Shown: piece by piece, positions 34,387 to 44,701 of the stretch
Numbering within the stretch: position 1 is the stretch's first letter
Layout of the letters: the number at the start of each line of letters is the position of its first letter
Assembly (NCBI RefSeq): GCF_024139115.2
Contig: NW_026943130.1
Coordinates: forward strand, 310,001-374,000
DNA length: 64,000 bases
Origin: Armigeres subalbatus
Taxonomy: Eukaryota > Arthropoda > Insecta > Diptera > Culicidae
Direction: 5' to 3'
Position numbers and translations under genes: made by a program
Notes under the pieces: generated by a model
The model's input: only the letters and a program-made list of their open reading frames with translations
Databases searched by the model: none
Told to the model about the DNA's origin: nothing

Positions 34387-34477
34387 ATGTCCTTTATGAT
34401 CTCCAGTCTACATTGCTGTTGCAACAACAACGGAAAAATGCCTACACGCATGCATATTATTGGACTATCAGATTCAG
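34387..34477 (+). CDS. First coding exon of a possible P-loop protein
   Basis: Thirty codons plus one base from ATG 34387 to the donor read 'MSFMISSLHCCC', an Asn-rich spacer, then 'MPTRMHIIGLSDS' and the first base of the next codon (G). The end matches a hydrophobic strand followed by the start of a Walker A motif (GxxxxGK[ST]). A Gly codon completed by the next exon would give GLSDSG, and Lys-Ser/Thr should follow. The triple Cys could be a palmitoylation site, as in some ARL-type small GTPases. This identity is inference; the next exon was not located in the window. Translation through the donor gives only GK and a stop. Confidence 0.4.
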
Positions 34478-34496
34478 GTAAATGATTAAATTTTTC

Positions 34497-34722
34497 GAGT
34501 GAAAAAAATAAAGTGCATACAACAAGAGCTCAATTTATTTACACGTCGTGATGTAAAAGTACGATAACTTTAAAAGTCGACTTTTACGTCATGGCGTGTA
34601 TTTTTTTGTGTTCTCACGGTCATGTAATTTTAAGATCAGACTTAAAATTATGTTGAATGCACCGCTCCTTTTATGTGCATGCAATCGAACTTAAAATTAC
34701 ACGAATTTTTCTAAGTGTGTAG
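34497..34722. mobile_element. Candidate MITE in the intron
   Basis: The right end (complement ACACTTAGAAAAATTCGTG) resembles the left end (AGTGAAAAAAATAAAGTGCA), and the interior has several short palindromes such as TTTTAAG...CTTAAAA. The termini are imperfect and no target duplication is clear. Confidence 0.4.
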
Positions 34723-35718
34723 ATAAACCGTAACACTTACTGCCAGCCCCTAAACAATACAGGGTCCGTACTGCTACTACATATAAAATCCATTACATGA
34801 GGCTGCGTAGTCACTTAGTCACCTACGTCACCTTTGCGTACAACCCGATTGGGCTAAGTTCTTCAATTTTGTTTTCTATTTAAAAAAAAAAATTTAAATT
34901 GGTGACGAGAAACGTAAATTAGGCACCAGATAATCAGATGTCGTCCAGTGCTTTTTTGAAGGATTCAACTGTTGATATGATCTGAACCTCCAGCCCGGAG
35001 TACATTCCAGCATAACACTTCGTAGATTTGCATACTTCTGCTGCTGATGGTGTTTCTTGTAACGTGCATCGAGCTGTATCCAAGGAACAATTCATGAAAG
35101 GTCTTCCCGCATGAAACAGTAGATGCAATACTGGAAGTGTTAGACATCCCAAGATGGTTTCACGACCAACAGCACTGATGTTTCTTCTTCGAATGTTGTA
35201 CACGAAATGAACACTGGCTCTGAAGCCAAGGAAAAAAACGAACAGTGGGTAATGTCTGTGACATAACCGCTAAATGGACGTAGGACTTGACTTGACCATG
35301 CCTTTAAGATACATAATATGTCCAAATTTCTCACATCAACTATTTTGGATAAATAATCGGCGTAAATAATCTACCTCGAACAAGAATCATCAAAAAAAAT
35401 TCAGGAAGTATCTGTCCGGTCACGAAATATTAGCCTCGACAGTGGCAACCTTCCCACTGAAGGACTGCCTGAAATAAACCACAAGTTGGCTCAGCAGGGG
35501 ATGTAGACTGTATCTCAGCCCTTCCACTGAAGAGCCTTCTAATCCGTGCGATAGCGACTGAAGGAGAACATTATTTTTAACTCTAAGAGCCTTGAAAAAA
35601 GCTGTTTGCTTCGGCTAAGTGCAAAAAGTAAGAAAACGATCTTTTAAAATAACCGCGAATTTCTAGTGATAGTATAAAAAAGACTGAATGATCTGCGAGC
35701 GAATGCACTTTTCTTTTA
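34723..35718. other. Stretch without a clear gene
   Basis: A minus-strand frame at 35203-34934 ('MYNIRRRNISAVGRETILG' onward) is faintly reminiscent of the C-terminal tail of LINE reverse transcriptases ('YxIRR...GC'), but I see no diagnostic motif. The rest is AT-rich and unassigned. Confidence 0.3.
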
Positions 35719-35894
35719 GGGGCCGTACACTTATTACGTAAGCAATTTTTTTTTGGGTTTTTCGACCCCCCTCCCCCCCCAGTAAGATTTTTTCCATACA
35801 AAAGATTTTTTATTTATATGGTGCGTAAGATATTGACAGACCCCCCCCCCCCCCCCCCCCCCCCTAAGTGCTCACGTAATATGTGTACGGCCCC
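35719..35894. mobile_element. MITE, 176 bp, TIR GGGGCCGTACAC, TSD TTA
   Basis: The left end GGGGCCGTACACTTATTACG and the right end CGTAATATGTGTACGGCCCC are inverted repeats, extended to AGC/GCT. TTA flanks both sides (35716-35718 and 35895-35897), as in PIF/Harbinger-type insertions. It carries two C-rich tracts, one of them a pure run of 24 C. Confidence 0.88.
35841..35864. repeat. Homopolymer of 24 C
   Basis: An uninterrupted run of C lies inside the MITE. Its length is likely uncertain in the assembly. Confidence 0.95.
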
Positions 35895-36044
35895 TTATAC
35901 CTTATTTTGAATCTTCTCTGCTTCCCAATTGGTGAGCCAATCAGCTAGTGTCTTGTATCCCGCTTCTTTGTCAGCCAAAGCGTCATCATCATCAACGCGT
36001 TCGAGAAGGGCTTCTTTTTTACGCTTGTTGCTCGCTGCTGGCGT
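35895..36044 (-). CDS. Short coding-like island, minus strand
   Basis: The 49-codon frame begins after a stop at 36045-36047 and reads 'TPAASNKRKKEALLERVDDD', then 'LADKEAGYKTLADWLTNWEA' and 'EKIQNKV' before a stop at the edge of the MITE. The charged, helix-friendly composition with two Trp looks protein-like. Upstream the same frame continues past the single stop ('GLYLAKSPVRK'). AAG-GTATAAG at its end could also be a splice donor. It could be a host exon or a transposon-derived remnant; no family is recognised. Confidence 0.3.
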   Translation of the reverse strand, partial: TPAASNKRKKEALLERVDDDDALADKEAGYKTLADWLTNWEAEKIQNKV

Positions 36045-36061
36045 CTATTTCCTAACGGGAC

Positions 36062-37359
36062 TTTTCGCTAGATACAGGCCAATTGCAGTTCAGGTGGGAA
36101 GTACGTGTTCTTTTCTGAGACAACATTGTTAGTAGTAGAAGGAAGGAAACACCCGGACATGGGATTTCGGGTGATGAGATTTAGAATTGGTAGCATGGGA
36201 CGATCATTCAGTCACGTTCGCTTTGTGTGCGGTCAGTATCAAACAATGTTTATCTACATATTTTTTTATCAATGCCAAAAAATCCAACATTTGATGAAAA
36301 ATCGATTGATAGTTTATTAATGTTTAAGCTGTTATTGGTGTTTTTTTTATCCAAATAAGATTATGTGAGAGATTTGGACATCTTATAAATCTTTAAAGGC
36401 ATGGTCAAGCGAAGTCCTTCGTCCACTGTCCAGAAAAATTATCCACTGTTAGTTTTGACGCTATTTATGAAAATCACGCATAAAATTTTATCTCTAGAAT
36501 ATTGGATTTGACACCCAAGTACAATTTCTATCCCGAAGGGTATTGAAAGCATTGATATTGATCTCTATTATTGGCTCTTTGAAGAACCGTTTGTTTTTTG
36601 AACATACATGCTGCATCATGTGGCTTTTCTTCAGCCTGTCTCGGCTCAGCACCGATGCCGGCCGGTCTCAGCACGACTCTGCTGCTGCTGCCGGTATCTG
36701 CTCAGCATTGCTGCTTTGTCGGGCCTGTAGGGTGGACTGCTGAAGTACTGGCTAGGTTTCGGCTGATGATGGTCGCTTCAATGATGTCGAGCCGAAAAAG
36801 CGGTGCAAAGTCGGTGCAGACTTCATTCCCTGCTAAAAGGTGTGAGTGCTGTTCAATCGATGATGCGGTTGCTTCGCTTGTCCCGGTCAGAATGAAAGGA
36901 AAAATCGCGTTGCGCTATTTTATGGCTTCTCGGCAGACCCAGCGGCTGCTCATTCGCTGGTGTCTGCATCAATCAGAACGTGGTAATGGAATGATGCAAG
37001 AATTATGCGGTACCCATATTTATAGGTTCCCTTGATCTCAATGTTTTCATTGAAAACAGTTTCATGCCTATTGAAACAAGTTTTTCGGGTCTTATCAAGC
37101 ATGGACATGGAAGGCATACTTGAAATCTGTCGATTGAGGGGCTTACCGCAGAAATTCGTCCACTGAGACGAACGCTATTAACGTTTAAAATCTTTCAACA
37201 CAGCGTAACGCGGTCGATTTGAATATTTTGAAATGACACCCGGTATAGTAAAGAGAGACGTAAGTCCTACGTCAAAAACTGTATCGCTGTACGTAAAAAG
37301 ATGCAACAACCGCTTGCGCCAGTTTCCAATGTATAGGAAGATAGCGATATGTACAAGTC
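36062..37359. other. Stretch without a recognisable gene
   Basis: A 145-codon plus-strand frame (36598-37035) is Cys/Ser/Leu-rich and lacks any family signature or splice boundary. The surrounding sequence is AT-rich. No terminal inverted repeats were found. Confidence 0.35.
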
Positions 37360-38039
37360 CAGGGTGTCCATTCAAAATCGATTTTCAGATTCCCGGTTGG
37401 AGGAACTGATACTAAAATATCGTATTACCAGATCTAAACAGAACATCAACTAATGTTTATGTTTGTCTTATTAGAGAGAGGAGGACTAGATTTCCCTCTC
37501 AATTGCTCAAGACAGAAATAATCTCAAATGATCTTCTAAAATTAACTTTAGAATATCTTGGAATTTTGTTTTACAAAACTGTTTATTCATGCCGATTTTT
37601 CACCGCATTTACAGTTTAAAAATTTACATGCAATATTAGAATTTTCAAAGCTATGAAACATATTCTTTATTTTCTATGAAAATGTAAAATACTCTGGATT
37701 AAAAAAAATCTCAAACCAATGAATTATTGGTAGTGGCTGATTTTCTACCCGCCGCTGTCACATCCAGCTGCTATAGTATATGCGCAAAATAGCCACAGGG
37801 TGTCGACTACCTGGAAAAACCTGGGAAGTCAGGGAAAGTCAGGGAATTTCATTTTGGACCTGGAATGTCAGGGAAAGTCAGGGAATTTTGATTGAGGTCA
37901 GGGAAAAAATCACAAAACCCAATATTGAAAATTTATAGTGATTTTTTTTAAATTTAAAGCAATATACTGAACTAAGGACACTTATGACAATAAAACTCTG
38001 AACCAATTCTAATCCATTGAAAAACGAGCAATAAAGGAC

Positions 38040-38170
38040 ATCAGAATTAATAAAGCGTTTTAGCTGGTCATCAGACTGCATAGCCGATAAACAATACACC
38101 GAGGTAGTTACAGTCGATAATGACCTCCACCATCAGGCTATAAAGCTTATTTTATGTATGGCCGTTGGTT
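38040..38170 (-). pseudogene. Coding-like remnant shared with 4590-4722
   Basis: The minus strand encodes 'LYSLMVEVIIDCNYLGVLFI' then 'GYAV' and a stop. The copy at 4590-4722 gives the same frame with conservative changes and the same stop position within one codon. That suggests this was the C terminus of a real transposon protein. Another frame ('SAMQSDDQLKR') is also similar, so the nucleotide match alone could explain it. Confidence 0.45.
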
Positions 38171-39973
38171 GTCTCTAGACGAAAAGTCTACTCCGGGCCC
38201 TTTTCATGTTCCCCATGGTAATCGAGTTTGTTTCTATTCATCACTAAGCAATAACAGAGGTTCCAAAGCCACGTTGTTCAAATGATTACTGTTGAGACCT
38301 GATCCAAATAGTTTTTTTTAAGTCCCCTTTAATATTTTAGATATTTAGTTTCGTGTCGTTTTGAATTTGTTGCAGTTTTCCTTAATAGTAGCGTTTTAGT
38401 AATATTCCCATCAAACAAAAGTAGTTCGTTCGAATACTCAATCATCAATCGCGAGAGTCATTCCTTATAAAAGTATGTTGATGTACTTATGATATAGGAA
38501 AATTTCATTTAATGCGATATATCTTGATAGGTTTAAATTGCTGACTACTGCTAATATCAGTCAGTGACTAGTAACCAACTATAATGAAAAACTTAATATA
38601 TCACATTACCTTTTGATGAAAATGTAACGCCCAAATGTTTGAAAACGATCTAGTGAAAGTAGTCGAAACTGTATCAAATGGCTGAAATAAGCCATAGGTC
38701 AGAACTGTTCAACAAACAATCATCAAACATGTTCAAACTACAACCAACAACTAGATATTTGGAAGCTTGTTAAACAAAAACCCAGAATAGTATCTTTGTT
38801 GACCTGTGACGGCACTCTACAGCATCGGCATAATCTCCAAACAAGATTCTGTAGGTAATGTTTTGAAAACATTTCGGAAACTTCTATTTGATGATGGACT
38901 TATAAAGTCATTGGTCGATCCTCACGTCCTTAGGTGGTCAAATTAATGGTCATGTAGAGATAATGATAGTGGAAAAAGTATCATATGGTCTACCTCATGT
39001 AAGTAGGTGGTGATGGTCTCAATTAAACCACATTAAACGTTACTCGATACTCCATAAATATGCTCGGACGCAAGAGGTGGATGATGTTGTTGTCAATGGT
39101 AATGTTTCAGTTTTACATTCGCTGCTTTTGATGATTATAAAACAATTTTATCAGGAAGTATTCTGGTTGATCTTCGAGAATTTTGTTTAGAAATTTCTTC
39201 AGAAATAAAAGAAAATCCCGAAGGATTTAAAAAAACTGTCACGATAATTTTTATCCTGGAGCCCCTCGATGGATGTTCAGTAGATTTTTTAAAAAGCTCC
39301 GCTCCAAAACTTGGTATTCACTCAAGTTTGAACTGAATGTCTTCGTGAAGAGATTCATTTAAAAAATATGCAAAGGAATCTTTTAACGTAATTCCACGAG
39401 TTCTTCAAAAAACTCTATTTGCTATTATCTATTATCTATTCATTGCTTGTTGCAGTTGTCTGTCATCTAGTTGATAGTAGTTGAACTTTCTATAATTAAA
39501 ACAATGCTGGAACTCCAAGACCATTTTTGGAAAACAACTAAAAATTGATAAAATAAATAGAGTCGGTGTAGCTCCTCTTAGCATTTGAGACCTTTCTTGA
39601 AAAAAAAACGACATATTTTTTTCTGATATTTCTCCATGGGACCATTGCTTCATTTAAACCGAAGGCCACAATCGACAAAAACTAAACGACCTCAGTGTGT
39701 TCAGACCAAATTTTTTAAAATATATTGCGGTGGGTAGAATGTTTTGCTGGGCTTACTATAAGTGCTGCATAGATTTATGTGAGCTTGTAGGGATTGTATT
39801 CTTGATTTTCTGGAAGATTTCAAGCAGTCCTTAACTAGTTTTAGAAGTCCATATACTCCACAGAGAGTGAAAAAGAATTCTTATTCCGTAAGTGTACTTG
39901 AGAGTTAATGAAGGTTTCTCGATGTTCACGAAAATGCTTAATCCGTAAAAATTTTCACGGCTTTGAGATTGTT

Positions 39974-40101
39974 GACGTCTAATCATCTTTCCCTTTGAAG
40001 CGCCTAGATGGGATAGGGTTTTGCTTTCGTCGGGAAACGTTTTCCGATGAAAACAAATCCTACCTTACCTATGCGCTTGAAAGAGAAAGATGATTAGACG
40101 T
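39974..40101. mobile_element. Hairpin MITE, copy 2
   Basis: The palindromic arms GACGTCTAATCATC and GATGATTAGACGT surround TCGGGAAACG/CCGATGAAAAC at the centre. The sequence aligns along its whole length with 18217-18356. It is nested in the 37796-40999 transposon. Confidence 0.78.
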
Positions 40102-40392
40102 AGACGTAGAAGCTTCCACGATTGTTTGGAAAGAGTTCAAAAGTCGTGTCAATAGATACAAGATTTCACGCAAATTTCCAGAAAGATAATGAAAACTTCA
40201 ACGATTTTAAGAAATCTACCAGTAGTATCAGGATTTATACATGCCAAGATTTATATATGCTTCTAGGAATTGAAAAGATTTTTTGAAAATCCGAATTTTA
40301 TTTTGTTGCCCACTCAAAATATTATTTTTTGGCAAAAAAAATCCGAGGGGGGGGGACCAAATAGATTTTGAATATTTGTATCGGCCTTATTT

Positions 40393-40505
40393 AATCCATC
40401 AAAAGTTTTGTGCGAAATGGACTTTATGTTCGGCCAACTTTTATAATCTCGGATCTGGTGTTGGATACTTTTTCGGCCCATGAAATGTTGATGCATTATT
40501 CACTG
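40393..40505 (+). repeat. Dispersed repeat, copy 1 of 2
   Basis: This matches 63790-63910 in the same orientation over about 115 bp. Landmarks are AATCCATCAAAAGTTT, GACTTTATGTTCGGCCAA and GAAATGTTGATGCATTATTC. It lies inside the 37796-40999 element. Confidence 0.8.
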
Positions 40506-41963
40506 TTCTAATATTGTTCAAAAAAGTTTTGGTTAATTGTGTCATTATACTAAAGAAAATTGTGAATTTAACATGAATGCTAAAATAGTGTGATCGTTAC
40601 CCGTTCATCTAATATGCGAAAATAGGTTAGTCCATTCCAAAAACTGCTTAATTGGGCAAAAGAAAAATCTCTTGCACTGCCTGCCTACTTAAGTGGTTGC
40701 TAACAAACCGAGTCAAAGCAATTATCACGCAGATTTATTGCGTTTATCAATTGAAGAAGTGCATGAGTCTTGCGTATTATAAATAAAGTCGACTTGATAC
40801 ACTTTCTCAAAGAAGCATTGAAAAATATCTCTCTACAAAACGATGTATTATTGTTGAATTATTATTATTAATTTGCATGATGAGCCAACGTTGCATCCAG
40901 GCCTAACATTACCTCCCCTACCTGGAATTTTTCGAGGAATGGTCTGGAAAGTCAGGGAAAGTCAGGGAATTTTATTCTCAGATTTGAGTCGACACCCTGA
41001 GCCAGCATGAGTTAACCACCAGAAATTTGTGTGACGGAAGACATCTAACGCAGGTTTTCTCAACAGCAGGAACTTTTCACGAAAATCTATTTGGGACCAG
41101 TTATGTAGAAAGGTGTCTGCTACTACGCCTACCAAATATTTTTCAAAAAGTTGCTTATTTTCGAGATATTGAACCTTAGATGCTTTTCGCCATACTGATT
41201 TTTGAAAGTTAACTCCTAGTGTTCCGCTGTAAGCACGCTCAAAGCAGGCGATTCATTGAAATGTTTCAGATTCTTATTTGCCAAAAATTCTCTCTGAACT
41301 CCAGATTTCTTTGAACAAAATAATCAAAAAATTTTTAAAGCTGTTCTAGTTCACACACAGTCTTTTCATGAATTTCTCTAATTCTTCTTAGATTAATCGG
41401 TTTTCATGAAAAAATCATCTAAAATTATTTATCATAATTTGAAACTTTTGAAGATATTCATCAATAAGTTCCATTAGAAACTCTTGAGAATACCTTGCTC
41501 TTAGAATTCCTCGAGAATTTTCCTCAATAATTTCTAGCAACTGGTTCAGGTTCAGGATGAAGATCTTTCGATTTATGGTGTGATTCACTTGTGTATAAAT
41601 AGTGGACTGGGCGTTCAAAAATTGACGACAAACAGCTCAAAGGAAAAAATAATAGTTGTTAGATTTACATAGGCTCGGGAGTCGCAACCCACCACTTTGA
41701 GAAACTAAGTTTTATACAATCATTATTACCGAAAGGCGAAACAAGTTTTTGAGTAACTCACACTATTGTCAGACAAATTATTTTTAAATGATAGTTATTT
41801 AAAACATTACTAAAAATAGTTCATAACTTTGGTAAATGAATGTTTATGATAGATAGTTCAATTTCCCGACTGGTTTCATGATTTCCCACATTTTCCCCGT
41901 TTTTTTCCTGGTCGGGTCCAATTCCCGGTTTTTTCCGGTTTTCCCGACTGGATGGACACCCTG

Positions 41964-42840
41964 ATTTATCGCTAAAAACGGAGCTCGTCTACATCAGCCC
42001 TAAGTTCGTCATCTCTTCGTTGGTTGGTCATATGAGGATGTCAAGTCTCAAGTCAGTTCTACGAACTAAATCATTCAAAACGCAGAAGTCGAATCATATA
42101 TGGTCGGGGCTCAGCCAAATCACACCAAGCGCCAATGAAAATTACCCATTTTCTTGCACAAGTTTTAATGTAGCAGATCCAATTTATTACAAATCGTATT
42201 GGATATCTCTCCACCCTATAACTGAGGATATCCAACAGCAAATGTACGAATGACTTGACATGAAATGATTTCCGTTTTCATTCAACGAACAAAGGGTCAC
42301 AAGTTAGTCAAAAAGGCGCTTGATGTGGTTTCGCTGAACCCCGACCATATGACACATGTTCCTCAGGTTAGAATAAAAAATAAAATTAGTCACAACAAAA
42401 GGTGTCCTACTAAACAGCCCTGTTTCAAGCTGGTCGTTACGTCGCGGTCGAACATTCTTTCCGAACCGGACCACCAGCGAGCCCAGGCAGTGAAGTAATT
42501 GAGCTGAATGAAATTTATTGAAGAAAAGCGTTCGTCTCTTTAACGGCGGTTCAAATTCTCCTCTTCCCAAATAATGATAGATAAACAAAACACATAGCAG
42601 GCCAAGCAAACGGGACTCAGCGGGCCGACGAAATCGATTTTCCCTGTGCTTGTTTGGATGGGTTTATTTTTAATGCTCCACTAGTAGAAGTATGTATTTA
42701 ACTCACTACACAAATCTAGGCAAGCGCTGCTGTTGGTCTCATCATTAGAGGCAGTGCAGTGCGCCGCATGATGTATAGAAACCACTAAAAGGAAGATGTT
42801 GTTTGATGACTTTTGGAAGATAGGAGGCACATTTCGGTAC
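41964..42840. other. Intron-like or intergenic stretch
   Basis: This is the presumed intron side of the minus-strand donor at 42844. It has no transposon termini. Short frames (42020-42253, 42265-42498) have no family signature. Confidence 0.35.
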
Positions 42841-42844
42841 TTAC
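42835..42844 (-). promoter_or_regulatory. 5' splice donor (minus strand)
   Basis: The minus strand reads GAAGAA then GTAAGTACCG, a near-perfect donor, in phase 0 with the coding exon that precedes it. Confidence 0.65.
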
Positions 42845-42925
42845 TTCTTCAAATTTTTCCCTCATCTCGGCTCGTTCCTCCGCCGATAGTTGCTTCACGC
42901 CACCACCGCCACGCATGGAAGCCAT
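42845..42925 (-). CDS. First coding exon of an unidentified host gene
   Basis: ATG at 42925-42923 lies in an excellent context (ACGAAAATGGCT) with an in-frame stop just upstream. The exon encodes exactly 27 codons, 'MASMRGGGGVKQLSAEE' followed by a charged helix ending 'REKFEE', and then the GTAAGTACC donor in phase 0. The composition (Gly run, then an amphipathic acidic/basic helix) is that of a normal cellular protein. I do not recognise the family. The next exon should lie to the left but was not found. An overlapping out-of-frame ORF (43049-42849) starts upstream and may act as a uORF. Confidence 0.5.
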
Positions 42926-43049
42926 TTTCGTTATCTTTTTTGCTTGCTAGCTGCTGCTTATCCCCTGCTGATGCGCGACGTTTCGCCGTCTGCCTACTCT
43001 GATTGGGGGAGCTGTTTTGTTGTGATGATGATGAGGACGGTGATGGCAA
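42849..43049 (-). CDS. Overlapping upstream ORF (possible uORF)
   Basis: This is a 66-codon frame starting 'MPSPSSSSSQQNSSPNQ', then 'RQTAKRRASAGDKQQ'. It overlaps the 42845-42925 coding exon in another frame and stops 4 nt before the donor. The low-complexity Ser/Gln/Lys composition could be a 5' UTR artefact. If transcribed it would precede the main ATG. Confidence 0.25.
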   Translation of the reverse strand: MPSPSSSSSQQNSSPNQSRQTAKRRASAGDKQQLASKKDNENGFHAWRWWREATIGGGTSRDEGKI

Positions 43050-44197
43050 TGCCTCCCGAAACTACAAACACTCTTGATTTCTATTCCGGTGCCGACCGAC
43101 GTCGTCTTCACTTGAACCCAGGAAAACACTCCACTTCTCGTGGCTTAATTTGCAACCAATTATTATCAATTTCCCTGAATCACTTGGATCATCCCTCGTG
43201 CGCTAGCGTCGTCGAAGACGAGACCTGCGAGGTTTTTTTTTACACTCGAAGTAGATGAAACCTTTCGTTGCCCCACACTTTTGCTGTAACTCCAGCCGCT
43301 TAATTATACTCCTCCTCTTGGCACTTACTATACTTGCTGGAAGCAGATCCACGGAATTTGTGTCACACTCACACAACACGCGATTGGCACGAAGTAGCAA
43401 GCCAAGCACTTGGTCGCAATTTGGTATGGAAATTTTTCACCAAAAATGCTTTGATATTTGATCGGATATTGGTTTCTTTCCTTAGAGCGGTAAACTGCTA
43501 GTTGTAGGAGCTCACTGAAGCAATTTCTTGGAATTGATTTCGGGTATATTTAGCACCACCGGAGCACAAAAACATCGACGAAAAATTTAGTTAGGTACAG
43601 TGGTATATACTGCAAAACTATTGAATAAAAAAACTACACTTGAATTTTGCACTCAAACACACCACACCTTTCTGGATCCTTAGAGGAAGGTGCGGACTTT
43701 AAGTCGCGACGGAGTAGTCGGGAATTTTTCTGGGATGAACAATAATTTCGGATGAGCCGAGTCAATTTCAAGACCTGCTGCGACTGGAAATTACTTCGCA
43801 CTGAATTGATTTCGAAAACGTTTGAAGGAATTTAAAACACCCGACAGGACAGTTTCTGCGCTAGAAGACTTCAGTTTGGTGAACAGAGTTACAAGGCGTT
43901 GAAGCACTAAACGAACGGGGTGCCACAATTTACAACTTCAACTAGACTCGGCCACGAATAAACGTAAACTGAACACTGTGCGATCCAACGCTTTGCGAAA
44001 CGATCGCTTTTGCTGTTTGGTTTGGTATGACACACACACATGCACAGTCCCACTGACACGAGCCCTGTTGAGCCGATGAGGTTACTTTGTTGATGAGCTG
44101 TCAAAGCTTCGTTGTTTGGCCGTTGATGCTGATCACATGGATGCCAGTTAGTCATTTATCCTACACTGAGCCAATTTTTGCGATCAATATTATATGG
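42926..44197. other. Probable 5' UTR/upstream region of the minus-strand exon
   Basis: No transposon ends occur between 42926 and 44197. GTAAGT-like donors (minus strand near 43330) and moderately balanced composition would suit an upstream untranslated exon and promoter, but no transcription start could be placed. CACACACACA near 44033 is a short microsatellite. Confidence 0.3.
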
Positions 44198-44199
44198 TA

Positions 44200-44488
44200 C
44201 AGTAAACGTTCGCTGATTGGGTTTTTTCTAGCTGGGGCGCTTTTTAGTTGGGGGTTCGCTAATTGGGGCGAAACCTAATTAAAAAGCAGCTGAACGTCAG
44301 AATGTCATGTCAAAAACACGTTGACGTTTTGTTTCCATGTTTGGCGGGATCGATATATCTGGCGCGTAAAATTTTCCTTTGTTCAATGTAAAAAGTAAAC
44401 AACATTGACGCTTGTCAAAACGCCCCAATTAACGAACGGCATTCGCTAGTTGGGGTGAGGTTGTACCCCAATTAGCGAACGATCACTG
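44200..44488. mobile_element. Tc1/mariner-type MITE, TIR CAGT..ACGTTCGCT, TSD TA
   Basis: The left end CAGTAAACGTTCGCTGATTG and the right end CAATTAGCGAACGATCACTG are inverted with few mismatches. It is flanked by TA on both sides (44198-44199, 44489-44490). The subterminal repeat TTCGCTA.TTGGGG is present. The TIR style resembles pogo-like elements. Confidence 0.88.
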
Positions 44489-44701
44489 TACACTCAACAT
44501 AATCTAAACGTTGTTTTTTCACCTGAATTTTCAGGTACATTTTACGTGCACACGTAACTGCAAATGCTTCTTAAAATTCAGGTGAAACTTACGTGTCCGG
44601 TAAATTCTATCCAAAACTCGAGTAGAGCATATCTGATTTTCACGTAGAATGAAAATTCTATCGAAAAATCAGGTAAAGATTACGTGGAAAAAACCTACGT
44701 A

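Larger units (their letters stand above)
34203..34477 (+). other. Candidate host exon (5' UTR plus first codons)
   Basis: The exon is bounded by the acceptor at 34202 and a donor at 34478 (TCAG then GTAAATG). It holds two partly successive reading frames described separately (34268-34384 and 34387-34477). No transposon signature was seen in it, and its base composition is more balanced than its flanks. An upstream 5' UTR exon is implied. Expression data would decide between a host gene and a chance splice pair. Confidence 0.5.
37796..40999. mobile_element. DNA transposon with CAGGGTGTCGACT termini, 3.2 kb
   Basis: The left end CAGGGTGTCGACTACCTGG and the right end GAGTCGACACCCTG are inverted repeats. 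Subterminal GTCAGGGAAAGTCAGGGAA repeats occur on both sides in the same orientation. AGCCA flanks both sides (37791-37795 and 41000-41004), a likely 5-bp duplication. Internally it has a minus-strand coding-like remnant (38040-38170), the hairpin MITE copy 2 and a segment shared with the window's right end. No intact transposase is visible. Confidence 0.75.
37360..41963. mobile_element. Possible outer element with CAGGGTGTCCAT termini
   Basis: CAGGGTGTCCATTC at 37360 and GGATGGACACCCTG ending 41963 are inverted over 12 bp. The right end carries CCCGGTTTTTTCCGGTTTTC subterminal repeats and the left has TTCCCGGTTGG. The inner sequence is largely occupied by a second element (37796-40999). No target duplication is visible, so the pairing is tentative; the two ends may belong to separate copies. 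Confidence 0.4.

Noticed and set aside
33752..34722. One ~970-bp element with ACAC-A(n) ends spanning the candidate host exon.
   Set aside because: The two ends match only loosely and the interior has strong splice signals; a smaller MITE at 34497-34722 is more plausible.
36598..37035. 145-codon plus-strand frame.
   Set aside because: Cys/Ser-rich composition typical of random frames; no domain, signal or neighbour supports it.
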